Shown here in pieces: positions 26,459-34,479 of a stretch of 64,000 bases of DNA. A program made the translations under genes and the position numbers. How positions within the stretch are numbered: position 1 is the stretch's first letter; each line of letters opens with the position of its first letter. Source of the DNA: Goodfellowiella coeruleoviolacea (GTDB lineage: Bacteria > Actinomycetota > Actinomycetes > Mycobacteriales > Pseudonocardiaceae); the NCBI RefSeq assembly GCF_024171785.1, contig NZ_JAMTCK010000001.1, forward strand, positions 186,134-250,133, given 5' to 3'. The notes beneath the pieces were generated by a model. The model did no database searches and had not been told where the DNA came from. It saw only the letters and a list, made by a program, of their open reading frames with translations.

Positions 26459-27211
26459 TCAGTTGATCGCCGCGTACCGAGGGCGCTGCGCCCCCTCGGC
26501 CGTCCGGCCGGTGTCCGCCGCTCCGCTGAGCACGATCAGGTTCGCCTGGCGGCGGTCCAGGACGAGCGTGTCGATGTCGTTGCTCAGCTCGAACCACGTG
26601 CCCGACCGGGCCGTGAGCGTGACGCGGGAGCCGGGCAGCATGCCGGCGGCGTGCACCCGGCTGAGGAACGCGACGTCGTCCTGGATCCGCTCGCTGATCC
26701 GGTGCACCACACCGGCCGCCCAGCCGGAGGTGGCCGCCGCCGCCACGGTGTGCATGTGCCGTGGCGCGCGTGGCCCCGGCCCGGTCACGCCCAGCTCGGC
26801 CAGCCCGGGGATGGGGTTGCCGTACGGGCAGTACCTCGGATACCCGCACAGCCGCAGGATGTGCGGCTCGACCTGGTCGGACATCACGTGTTCCCACCGG
26901 CAGGCCTCGACGTGCAGCTGCGGCCAGTCCAGCCCGATGACGGTGTACAGCAGCACCTCGGCGAGGCGGTGCTTGCGCATCACCCGCACGGCCCGCTGCC
27001 GGCCGCGGACGGACAGTTCCAGGCGCCGGTCCTCCCGCACCTGGAGCAGCCCGCCCCGCTGCAGCCGGGCCACCGTCTGGCTCACGGTCGGCGCGCTCTG
27101 GCCGAGCCGGTCCGCGATGCGCGCGCGCATGGCCACCACACCGTCCTCTTCCAGCTCGTACGCGGACTTGAGGTACATCTCGGTGGTGTCGATCAGGCCC
27201 TGCGCGGTCAT
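26459..27211 (-). CDS. IdeR/DtxR-family iron-dependent regulator, cluster-situated paralogue
   Basis: A 250-residue protein close to mycobacterial IdeR: LIDTTEMYLKSAYELEEDGV, a recognition helix GQSAPTVSQTVARLQRGGLL, and the metal site HVEACRWEHVMS with Cys, Glu and His kept. A dimerisation domain and a C-terminal SH3-like domain follow. The recognition helix is so similar to IdeR that it should read the same iron box. ATG 27211 coincides with the predicted transcription start of promoter B, so the mRNA looks leaderless. A genome of this kind should have a separate housekeeping IdeR, making this one probably dedicated to the cluster. Confidence 0.88.
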   Translation of the reverse strand: MTAQGLIDTTEMYLKSAYELEEDGVVAMRARIADRLGQSAPTVSQTVARLQRGGLLQVREDRRLELSVRGRQRAVRVMRKHRLAEVLLYTVIGLDWPQLHVEACRWEHVMSDQVEPHILRLCGYPRYCPYGNPIPGLAELGVTGPGPRAPRHMHTVAAAATSGWAAGVVHRISERIQDDVAFLSRVHAAGMLPGSRVTLTARSGTWFELSNDIDTLVLDRRQANLIVLSGAADTGRTAEGAQRPRYAAIN

Positions 27212-27217
27212 GGCCCG

Positions 27218-27248
27218 AGCTTGACAACTCAACCCGGCTTGAGGTCAA
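27218..27248 (-). promoter_or_regulatory. MerR-type promoter B, driving the ideR paralogue
   Basis: On the minus strand: -35 TTGACC (27248-27243), exactly 19 bp, -10 CAAGCT (27223-27218). The operator in the spacer reads CTCAAG-N4-GTTGAG with one arm mismatch. The expected start lies about 7 bases downstream of the -10, at the ATG itself. Confidence 0.8.
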
Positions 27249-27670
27249 GCTCTTCCGCTCGGCGCCCGCCGTCCGTCCACGTCAGCCTTTTCCGCCACGG
27301 TGGCCCGGAACTGCGGGCACTGCTCCAGCGCGTTGTCCTGCGGGCACTCCAGCAGGTGGCTCAGGTAGGTCCGGGCCGTGGTCAGCCTGGTGATCTGGGC
27401 CCCGATCGCCTCCACCCGCGCGGCCACGGTGTCCCGCCAGTCGTGTGTGGCGGTGCGGCCGGCGAGCACTGTGGCGATCTCGTCGAGGCTCAGCTGCCCG
27501 GTGTCCCGCCAGAGCTGGATCAGGGCTATCCGGTAGACCTGGTTGCGGCTGTAGTAGCGCCTGCCGGATCGCCGGTGCGGGCGGATCAGGTTGCGGCGCT
27601 CCCAGTAGTGCAGCGTTGAGATCGGCAGGCCAAAGCGGTCGGCGACCTCTCGGATCGACACGTAATCCAC
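27245..27670 (-). CDS. MerR-family transcriptional regulator
   Basis: A 141-residue MerR protein: winged helix SIREVADRFGLPISTLHYWERRNLI, RRSGRRYYSRNQVYRIALI, a dimerisation coil, and a short C-terminal tail with two cysteines (Cys109 and Cys118, in ECPQDN and EQCPQF) that could sense thiol reactivity, metal or product. The start GTG 27670 lacks a ribosome binding site but coincides with the expected start of a promoter with -35 TTGCCT (27706-27701) and -10 TCAAAT (27682-27677), so leaderless expression is likely. Its probable operator lies between this gene and the phosphotransferase gene, and copies occur at two other promoters. Confidence 0.88.
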   Translation of the reverse strand: MDYVSIREVADRFGLPISTLHYWERRNLIRPHRRSGRRYYSRNQVYRIALIQLWRDTGQLSLDEIATVLAGRTATHDWRDTVAARVEAIGAQITRLTTARTYLSHLLECPQDNALEQCPQFRATVAEKADVDGRRAPSGRA

Positions 27671-27678
27671 CTGGACAT

Positions 27679-27709
27679 TTGACCTCAACCTAGGTTGAGC
27701 AGGCAAGCT
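27679..27709 (+). promoter_or_regulatory. MerR-type promoter C, driving the phosphotransferase gene
   Basis: -35 TTGACC (27679-27684), 19-bp spacer, -10 CAAGCT (27704-27709). The operator CTCAACCTAGGTTGAG (27684-27699) is a perfect 16-bp palindrome, the best copy of the three. It also overlaps the divergent merR promoter, so autoregulation is expected. Confidence 0.85.
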
Positions 27710-27722
27710 TAGGCTACCCAAA
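27704..27722 (+). promoter_or_regulatory. IdeR-like iron box overlapping the -10 and start of promoter C
   Basis: CAAGCTTAGGCTACCCAAA matches TTAGGTTAGGCTAACCTAA at 14 of 19 positions, with TTAGGCTA intact. It covers the -10 and the predicted +1 (about 27716), where a repressor would block RNA polymerase. Confidence 0.6.
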
Positions 27723-27740
27723 GTCGATGGAGGTAAAAGC

Positions 27741-30344
27741 GTGCCAACCGAAGGGATGACGCACGGGGAGCCGGCGGTGCTCGACCTTGCCGCCGTCAAT
27801 TCCACAATGGCAGGCCTGGTGGGCGGCAAGGCGGCAAACCTCGGTGAAATGCTCTCGGCCGGCTTTCACGTGCCCGACGGTTTCTGCGTCACAACATCGG
27901 CCTACCGGGAAATCCTGGCGCACGACGCGCAGGCCGGACTCGACGCGCTCACCGCGGCGGACTCCGGCCGGCTGGTGGAGGTGGCCGAGCGCTTCCGGGA
28001 CCACGTGCTCCGCGCGCCGATCCCGGCACCGCTCGAAGACGCCGTCCTGCTGGCCTACCAGGAGCTGTCCGGCCGCAACCCGGCCGATGTCGCGGTGCGC
28101 TCCTCCTCCACCGCGGAGGACCTGCCCGACGCCAGCTTCGCCGGCCAGTACGACACGTACCTCAACGTGCGCGGCGCCGACGAGGTGATCGCCAACCTGC
28201 GCAAGTGCTGGGCCTCGCTGTGGTCGGAGCGGGCGACCCAGTACGGCGCCGCCCACCACACCGGGGGTGAGCTGCCCGTCATTGCCGTGATCGTGCAGCG
28301 CATGGTCGACGCCCAGTGCGCCGGGGTGCTCTACACCGCCAACCCGGTGACCGGCAACCGCACCGAGGTGCTCGTCGAGGCCACACCGGGGCTTGGCGAG
28401 GCAGTCGTGTCCGGCACGGTCACGCCGGACCACTACCGGCTGGCGGCGGACGGCCAGGTCGTCGAGGGGCCCGACGACGGTTGCCTGTCCGCCGCCCAGC
28501 TGGCCGAGCTGCGCGCCCTGGGCCAGTCGCTGGAGAAGCACTTCGGCGCGCCCCAGGACGTCGAGTGGGCCATCGACCGCGACGGCGAACTCTGGATCAC
28601 CCAGTCCCGTCCGATCACCACCCTGTTCCCCGTGCCGCAGCCGGGTGACCAGAGCCTGCACGCGTACTGGTCGGTCAACGTCTACCAGGGCATCAGCCAG
28701 CCGTTCACCCCGATGGGCGCGTACATGGTGCGGCAGCGCCAGCGGGGCATGCAGCACTACATGGGCACGCTCGGCTTCTCCTCGGAGATCATCGACGTCG
28801 ACGGGTGGCTCTACTGGGACATCACCGACGGGGTGCGCAGTCCGGCCAAGCGCCCGAAGATGGCGGCCTTTGTGGACAGTCTGGCCGCGCCAACCGGGCA
28901 GATCGTCACCCAGCTCGGGGAGGACCCGAGGTTCCCGTCGGTGCCGTCGGGATCGGCGCAGGACGCGCCGCCGGCCAAGCGCAAGCGCCGCTGGGAGCGG
29001 CTGGTTCCCGCCCTGCTGTGGCCGAACGTGTCGCGTGAGCGGGTGTTCCGCGGGGCGGAGCGGCAGCTGAGCCGGTTCACCGGCCCGGCGAAGGCCACGG
29101 CCAGGCAGCGGCTGGAGTTCGTGAAGTCGGTGTGCCGCGACGTGTGCCAGATCGAGGCGAACCTCCCCCGCGACGCCAACACCGCCGGCGGGCTGGCGCA
29201 GCAGTACGCCACCAACCTGCTCCGCGGCTACGCCACCGCGACCGAGATCACCACCGTCTTCGGCGGGGTGCCGCACAACCCCACCACCGAGATGGACCTG
29301 CAGCTGTGGCGGCTGGCCAGGCGCGTGCGCGAGGATGCCGAGGCCTGCCGCCTGCTGGTGGAGACGGCCCCGGACGAGCTGGCCGCCAAGCAGCTGGCCG
29401 GCGCGCTGCCGGCGGTGGTGCAGAGCGGTGTGGCCAGCTTCCTGGCGTCCTACGGGTGCCGCGCGACCGCCGAGATCGACTTCGGGGTGCCCCGCTGGTC
29501 GGACGACCCCGAACCGATCTTCGTGATGCTGGCCAACTTCCTGCGGGCCAGCGGACAGGAGCAGGACGCGGAGCAGCGGTTCGCCTCGGCCGCGGCCGCG
29601 GCGGAGGCGAAGATCGACGAACTCGTCCGCCGGATCCCACTGTCCCGCCTGCCGAGGCGGTGGCTGGCCCGGTTCCTGCTGCGCCGGTCCAGGGCGCTGC
29701 GCGGCCTGCGCGAGTTCCCCAAGCTCTGCCTGATGCGCGGCTTCCAGGCACTGCGCACGCAGCTGCTGGCCGTTGGCGCGGACCTCGCGGCGGCGAACGT
29801 GCTGTCCCGGGCCGAGGACGTCATGTTCCTCGACCTCACCGAGGTGGACGCGGCCTTGGACGGCCAGGACTTCCGCGCGGTGGTGGCCGAGCGACAGGCG
29901 GTCTACGACCGGGAACGGCGACGGCCCCGCGTTCCCTCGATCCTGTTGTCCGACGGAACCGCGCCGGAGGTCAACGCGGCGGGGTCGGCGTCCGGCTCCA
30001 GCCTGACCGGTCTGGCGGCGGCGGCGGGCCGGGTGACCGGCGTGGCGCGGGTGGTGTTCGACCCCAACGACGCGCACGTGGAACCGGGCGAGATCCTGGT
30101 CGCCTCGACCACGGACCCCGGCTGGACGCCGCTGTTCCTGACCGCGGCGGCGCTGGTCACCGAGACCGGCGGGATGATCTCGCACGGCACGACCATCGCC
30201 CGCGAGTACGGGATTCCCGCGGTCGTCGGGGTCAGCAACGCCACGCGGCTCATCCGCACCGGACAGGTGATCACCGTGGACGGGTCGGCGGGCGTCGTCA
30301 GCAGTGACGAGCCGCTGGTCCAGGCCGAGCCGGTCGGGCGGTGA
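27741..30344 (+). CDS. Rifampin-phosphotransferase-like / PEP-synthase-like dikinase
   Basis: An 867-residue three-domain enzyme. The N-terminal PPDK ATP-grasp domain (about 1-300) has LVGGKAANLGEMLSAGFHVPDGF and VAVRSSSTAEDLPDASFAGQ. A large variable middle domain (about 320-750) follows. The C-terminal swivelling His domain has GGMISHGTTIAREYGIPAVVG, with the phospho-histidine near residue 815. PEP synthases have Cys before that His; here it is Ser, as suits the antibiotic phosphotransferase branch, and the length matches rifampin phosphotransferase. It would transfer the beta-phosphate of ATP to a hydroxyl of a small molecule. GGAGG upstream supports GTG 27741. Likely role: self-resistance by phosphorylating the product, or a biosynthetic phosphorylation. 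Confidence 0.82.
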   Translation: MPTEGMTHGEPAVLDLAAVNSTMAGLVGGKAANLGEMLSAGFHVPDGFCVTTSAYREILAHDAQAGLDALTAADSGRLVEVAERFRDHVLRAPIPAPLEDAVLLAYQELSGRNPADVAVRSSSTAEDLPDASFAGQYDTYLNVRGADEVIANLRKCWASLWSERATQYGAAHHTGGELPVIAVIVQRMVDAQCAGVLYTANPVTGNRTEVLVEATPGLGEAVVSGTVTPDHYRLAADGQVVEGPDDGCLSAAQLAELRALGQSLEKHFGAPQDVEWAIDRDGELWITQSRPITTLFPVPQPGDQSLHAYWSVNVYQGISQPFTPMGAYMVRQRQRGMQHYMGTLGFSSEIIDVDGWLYWDITDGVRSPAKRPKMAAFVDSLAAPTGQIVTQLGEDPRFPSVPSGSAQDAPPAKRKRRWERLVPALLWPNVSRERVFRGAERQLSRFTGPAKATARQRLEFVKSVCRDVCQIEANLPRDANTAGGLAQQYATNLLRGYATATEITTVFGGVPHNPTTEMDLQLWRLARRVREDAEACRLLVETAPDELAAKQLAGALPAVVQSGVASFLASYGCRATAEIDFGVPRWSDDPEPIFVMLANFLRASGQEQDAEQRFASAAAAAEAKIDELVRRIPLSRLPRRWLARFLLRRSRALRGLREFPKLCLMRGFQALRTQLLAVGADLAAANVLSRAEDVMFLDLTEVDAALDGQDFRAVVAERQAVYDRERRRPRVPSILLSDGTAPEVNAAGSASGSSLTGLAAAAGRVTGVARVVFDPNDAHVEPGEILVASTTDPGWTPLFLTAAALVTETGGMISHGTTIAREYGIPAVVGVSNATRLIRTGQVITVDGSAGVVSSDEPLVQAEPVGR

Positions 30345-30347
30345 GGC

Positions 30348-31127
30348 ATGACAGCGCGATCCGTCACCGGTTCGTCCGACTCGCTGCTCACCGGGGCCTT
30401 CAACTTCCGCGACCTCGGTGGCCTGCCCACCGTTGACGGGACCCGCCTGCGTCGAGGCAGGCTGTTCCGCAGCGACACGCTCCAGGCCCTGACCGCGCAC
30501 GACGAGCAGCTGCTGTTCGAGGAGCTGGGCGTGCGCTGCATCCTCGACCTGCGCACCGCCAGTGAGGCGGCCACCGAGGGCGGTCCGGTGCACGGCGACA
30601 CCTGCTACGTGAACATCCCGCTGCAGAGCGTGCAGAACTCGCAGAGCGCGAGCCGGCCGCGGCTGGCGGACATCTACCTCCACCACCTCGACGACGACAG
30701 CAACCTCCCGAAGGCCGTCGAACTGCTGGCCCGGCTGCTGCCCAGGCCGACCGTGGTCCACTGCGCGTCCGGCAAGGACCGCACCGGGATCGTGGCGGCG
30801 CTCGTCCTCGGCCTGGTCGGTGCCACCCGCGAGGCGATCATCAGCGACTACCTCCGGTCGGGCCCGAACATGCCGCCGATCATCGAGCGGTTCCGCTCCT
30901 ACCGATTACCCGACGAGCTGTTCCACTGCACCGAGTCCGCGATCGTGACGTTCCTGGACGCGGTGGAGCAGCGGTACGGCGGCTTCGCCGGATGGGCAAG
31001 GCAGGCCGGGATCTCCGAGGCCGCGGTGTCCCGGCTGCGGCAGGCACTGACCGAGCCCCGGCCCGAACCAGACGAACCCCAACCAGACGAATCAGGCGCG
31101 CCCAGCAGCCCGCGCGGCACCGGCTGA
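30348..31127 (+). CDS. Tyrosine-phosphatase-fold phosphatase
   Basis: A 259-residue Y_phosphatase3-type protein: FNFRDLGGLPTVDG at the N-terminus and the phosphate-binding loop VVHCASGKDRTGIVAALV, with Cys and Arg of the HCx5R motif. No signal peptide is visible, so it should be cytoplasmic. It follows the phosphotransferase gene with a 3-base gap and no promoter. A kinase-phosphatase pair in one operon suggests reversible phosphorylation of a small molecule. The C-terminal tail is low-complexity Pro/Glu-rich. Confidence 0.88.
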   Translation: MTARSVTGSSDSLLTGAFNFRDLGGLPTVDGTRLRRGRLFRSDTLQALTAHDEQLLFEELGVRCILDLRTASEAATEGGPVHGDTCYVNIPLQSVQNSQSASRPRLADIYLHHLDDDSNLPKAVELLARLLPRPTVVHCASGKDRTGIVAALVLGLVGATREAIISDYLRSGPNMPPIIERFRSYRLPDELFHCTESAIVTFLDAVEQRYGGFAGWARQAGISEAAVSRLRQALTEPRPEPDEPQPDESGAPSSPRGTG

Positions 31128-31182
31128 GCCCGGAAGCCGTGCCGTGGTGGCCCGCACCGGCGCGGGACGCCTGATCCGAGCT

Positions 31183-31216
31183 GGCCCGGCCACCCTTCCC
31201 GCCAGGTGGCCGGGCC
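31183..31216. terminator. Terminator hairpin between converging operons
   Basis: Arms GGCCCGGCCACC and GGTGGCCGGGCC, perfect over 12 bp with a 10-base loop, between the phosphatase gene and the flavin reductase gene. Confidence 0.8.
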
Positions 31217-31303
31217 GCCAGCGCCCCGCCGCAGTCGGTGCCACTCCCGGCGCCGGCACGGCTGGGCGGACGGTCCCGGCGGGAGAGGAGGGATCGGCGG
31301 TGG

Positions 31304-31810
31304 TTACGCGTTCGCCTCGGCGAGCGCGACGTGGGTGCCGAACGCGCGGGCGTGGTAGGTCAGCGGCAGGCCCGCCGCGGACTCGGCGGCCAGCACGTCA
31401 CCCAGCACGATGAGGTGGTCACCGGCCTCGATGAGCCGCGCGAGCCGGCAGGCGAGAAACCCGCCCATGCCGGGGAGCCGGGGCACGTCGAGGTCGAGCG
31501 CCCACGGCACGTCGTCGAACTTCCTGGGACCGCCCTTGCGGGCGAAGTTGCGGGCCAGCCGGGACTGCGCACTGCCCAGCACGTTGACCCCGAAGCGAAG
31601 GGTCTTGCGGATCGCCACCAACAACTCGGAGCGCCGGTCCAGCGACACCAACACCATCGGCGGGTCGAGCGACAGCGACGCGAACGCGCTGACCGTGGTG
31701 CCGTACGGCTTGTCCGCCACGATCGCGGTGACCACCGAGACGGGCGTGCAGACCCTGGCCATGACGTTCCGGAAGTTCTCCTGCAGGGCTTGGCCGTTGT
31801 TGGCGCTCAT
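31304..31810 (-). CDS. Flavin reductase domain protein (HpaC-like)
   Basis: A 168-residue FMN-binding split-barrel reductase: FRNVMARVCTPVSVVTA, TTVSAFASLSLDPPMVLVSLD, FGVNVLGSAQSRLARNFA and the GDHLIVLGDV strand. It supplies reduced flavin to a separate monooxygenase; the luciferase-like enzyme at 13653-14714 is the only candidate seen in the window. GGAGAGGAGACTTCC-type sequence ahead of the ATG gives a strong ribosome binding site. Confidence 0.9.
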   Translation of the reverse strand: MSANNGQALQENFRNVMARVCTPVSVVTAIVADKPYGTTVSAFASLSLDPPMVLVSLDRRSELLVAIRKTLRFGVNVLGSAQSRLARNFARKGGPRKFDDVPWALDLDVPRLPGMGGFLACRLARLIEAGDHLIVLGDVLAAESAAGLPLTYHARAFGTHVALAEANA

Positions 31811-31870
31811 GGAAGTCTCCTCTCCAAAAAGTCCTGTGTGGACAGATACGCCGGGGTGCCGCGCCGCGGA

Positions 31871-33010
31871 TCAGAACCTGTCGGGGTTGGTGAACGAGAG
31901 GTCGCAGAAGTCGGGTTCACCGGTCACCCACCTGGCCAGCGCCTCCCCGATGCCCGAGGCGTGCTTGAACCCGTGCGCGTTGCACCCGCCGGCGATCAGC
32001 AACCGCGCGTCGCCACCGGGGCGGCCCAGCACGAACTGCCCGTCCGGGGTTTCCGCCAGCATGCACACCCCCACCTTGGCCGGCAGCGGCTCCAGCCCGG
32101 GGATCGCGGTGGCCAGCTCCGCGCTCAGCTTCGACCAGTCGTCCGGGCCCACCGAGCGGTCGTCGGTCTCCGGGTCCAACGGCCGCCGGTGCTCGTCGGC
32201 GTTCTCCAGGCCGAGCTTGACGTCGTACCGCCCCTCCCAGCCGCTGCCCCACACGATCAGCCCGTTGTCCCGTTCCCGCATGAACACCGGGAAGCGCTCC
32301 AACGCGAACGGCGCCCGGTCCCCGACCGGGCGGTACCAGGTGATCGGCATCCGCAGCACCTCGATCGGCAGGCCCGGCACCAGCGAGGACAGCCACGCGC
32401 CCACCGTCACCACCACCTGGCGGACCCGCAGGGTCCGGGCCGAGGTGCGCACCACGGCCCCGCCGGGCACCAGTTCCAGCGCGCTCACCGCGGTGTCCCG
32501 GTAGACCCGCGCCCCCGCGGCCTCGGCGACCCGGACGGCGGCCCGCACCGCCCCTTCCGGCCGCAGGATGCCCGCGGAGGGCTCCCACACCCCGATGTGC
32601 CCGTCGGGGACGTTGGCGTGCTGGGGGAACCGCTCGCGCAGCTCGGCGGAGCCGAGCCGTTCCACCTCGATGCCGTGCTCGGCCGCGGCCCGCAGCGTGC
32701 CGCCAGCGACCGACCCGTCCGGCGGCCCGATCAACAGCCCGCCGACCTGGTGCAGCAGTGTCTCGCCGGCGTCCGACTCCAGTTCCCGCCACAGCTCAAG
32801 CGACCGCCGGGCCAGCGGCACCAGACCGGGGTGCTCCAGGCAGGTCAGCCGGAACATGCGACTGCCCCCGTGGGACGCCCCCAGGGCGTGGCCCGGCTGG
32901 TAGCGCTCGATCCCGAGCACGTCAACGCCGCGGCTGGCCAGGCGCCACAGCGCGGACGCCCCCCACGCGCCGAGTCCGACCACCGCCACCTCAGCGTCCC
33001 ATTCCGGCAT
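31871..33010 (-). CDS. MSOX/NikD-family FAD-dependent amine oxidase
   Basis: A 379-residue DAO-fold oxidase. VAVVGLGAWGASALWRLASRG binds ADP; GASHGGSRMFRL and the Cys in GVCMLAETPDGQF (site of covalent FAD in sarcosine and N-methyltryptophan oxidases) place it in the MSOX/MTOX family; GGCNAHGFKHASGIGEALA closes the flavin site. Members oxidise secondary amines or, like NikD, aromatise piperideine-2-carboxylate to picolinate. A picolinate-type acid could in turn be the substrate of the AMP ligase at 9476 (inference). ATG 33010 is the first start that preserves the nucleotide-binding strand. Confidence 0.87.
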   Translation of the reverse strand: MPEWDAEVAVVGLGAWGASALWRLASRGVDVLGIERYQPGHALGASHGGSRMFRLTCLEHPGLVPLARRSLELWRELESDAGETLLHQVGGLLIGPPDGSVAGGTLRAAAEHGIEVERLGSAELRERFPQHANVPDGHIGVWEPSAGILRPEGAVRAAVRVAEAAGARVYRDTAVSALELVPGGAVVRTSARTLRVRQVVVTVGAWLSSLVPGLPIEVLRMPITWYRPVGDRAPFALERFPVFMRERDNGLIVWGSGWEGRYDVKLGLENADEHRRPLDPETDDRSVGPDDWSKLSAELATAIPGLEPLPAKVGVCMLAETPDGQFVLGRPGGDARLLIAGGCNAHGFKHASGIGEALARWVTGEPDFCDLSFTNPDRF

Positions 33011-33622
33011 CTGCCACCTCTTCCCGGTTCGGCGTCGCCGCGCCCGGCTCGCCGCCGGGCCGGCCAGGAACAAACCGCTGGCACGGCAGCGCAGGCCAGC
33101 CGGTCCGTCAACACCGACAGTTTTCCGTCCGCCAACCGCGGAGAAAAGATTCAAATTGGCGATGCGACCACCGGGCATTTGGTGCGTTCGCTCGATTGAC
33201 GGCGGACAGCACGACCGGTATTCAGGGCGGCAGCGGATAACGCGCTCGGCGTTTCCGTCCCCGCACCCGTCCGGTCATCCCGCCGCACACCAGGGGAAAA
33301 CCCGGTCGAATCCACCGCGACCAGGCCGGAAAACCCCGTCGGCAGCAGCGCAGGAACCGGTCGGGCAAACGGCCCGAAAGTCCCGAGTGGAGGCCCTGGA
33401 GAACAGAATCGGCGCACCGGCCAATCAGCGGGGACGCCGGTGGACAAGCCGCCGGAGGCGTGGCGCCACCGCGACGGATTACCGCGATCGCCCGAGCAGT
33501 TTTCAACTCGCCAACAGCAGCACACCGAGAGATGTCCGACGAATTCCCGATTTTCGGGAAATCTTCCGCCTGCCGGCATTTGCTTGTCGCGCGCTCACCA
33601 CAATGGGAGAAGCGGGCGGCGG
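33011..33622. other. Intergenic region, nothing recognised
   Basis: About 610 bases between the oxidase gene and the GntR repressor gene. It is more A/T-mixed than its surroundings, with no supportable reading frame, hairpin or known operator. It probably marks the border between the biosynthetic cluster and the inositol genes and must hold the oxidase promoter. Confidence 0.45.
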
Positions 33623-34420
33623 CTACTGCGGGCCGTTGGTCAGCGACAGGTTGAACGAGTAACGCGAGGCCCGGTAGACGTGCCAGCCGTACTCGACGAC
33701 CCGGCCCGTGTCGTCGTAGGTGGTGCGCTGCATGGTGAGCAGGGCCGCCCCCGGCTCCTCCCGCAGCACGTCGGCGTCCTCCTCGGTGGCCAGCCGGGCG
33801 CCGATGTGCTGCTGGCAGGCGTGCAGGCGCACGCCGGCGGACCGCAGCAGCTGGTAGAGGCCCCTGTCGCGCAGTTCGTCGTCGGCCGGGTCGACGATGC
33901 CGTCGGGCAGGTAGTTGTTCATCAGGGCGAGCGGTTCGCCGTCAACCAGGCGCACCCGGGTGATCCGCCGGACCCGCGCCAGGCCGGGCGCTTCGAGCAG
34001 TTCACCGACCTCGGTGGTGGCGGGTTCCACCCGGTTGCGCAGCACGACCGACTCCGGCTGCTTGCCGAGGCCGACGAGGTCGTCGAACAGGCTGCTCAGC
34101 CGCAACGGCCGGGTGACCTTGGTGCGGACGACCTGGGTGCCCACCCCGCGCTTGCGCACCAGCAGCCCCTGGTTGACCAGGGACTGGATCGCCTGGCGGA
34201 TGGTGGGCCGGGACAGCCGCAGGCGGGCCGCCATGTCCACCTCGTTGTCCAGCCGCGCGCCCGCCGGCAGCCGGCCGTCCTCGATCGCGGCCCGCAGCTG
34301 CCTGGCGACCTGGAAGTACAGCGGCTCGGGACTGGCCGGATCCACCACGATCTCGCTGGCCAGGTCCCAGGTCGGGGCGTTCCGTTCCGGACGGCCGGCA
34401 GAGGACGGGCTCGGGTTCAC
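33623..34420 (-). CDS. GntR-family (HutC subfamily) regulator of the iol operon
   Basis: A 265-residue protein with an N-terminal winged helix (EPLYFQVARQLRAAIEDGRL, ARLRLSRPTIRQAIQSLV, GLLVRKRGVGTQVV) and a C-terminal UTRA ligand domain (LADGEPLALMNNYLP-like, YEYGWHVYRASRYSFNLSL-like). It is divergent from iolC, the standard position of the inositol repressor in actinomycetes. A longer reading to 34486 is possible, but GTG 34420 leaves the candidate operator at 34465-34479 outside the gene. Confidence 0.85.
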   Translation of the reverse strand: MNPSPSSAGRPERNAPTWDLASEIVVDPASPEPLYFQVARQLRAAIEDGRLPAGARLDNEVDMAARLRLSRPTIRQAIQSLVNQGLLVRKRGVGTQVVRTKVTRPLRLSSLFDDLVGLGKQPESVVLRNRVEPATTEVGELLEAPGLARVRRITRVRLVDGEPLALMNNYLPDGIVDPADDELRDRGLYQLLRSAGVRLHACQQHIGARLATEEDADVLREEPGAALLTMQRTTYDDTGRVVEYGWHVYRASRYSFNLSLTNGPQ

Positions 34421-34464
34421 CGGAAAAAGCCTACCCCGATCGGCGTCACTCGCCCTGATGACCT

Positions 34465-34479
34465 TATGTCCATATGTCT
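34465..34479. promoter_or_regulatory. Candidate GntR operator between the repressor gene and iolC
   Basis: A/T-rich TATGTCC and TATGTCT directly repeated at 8-bp spacing, enclosing CATATG, in an otherwise G/C-rich divergent promoter region. Confidence 0.45.

Noticed and set aside
27741-30344. Housekeeping PEP synthase
   Set aside because: The residue before the catalytic His is Ser rather than Cys, the middle domain is unlike PEP synthase, and the promoter links it to the exporter and MerR. I keep PEP synthase only as an alternative.
31250-33199. Long rightward open frame opposite the flavin reductase and oxidase
   Set aside because: Low-complexity His/Arg translation, antisense to two recognised enzymes.
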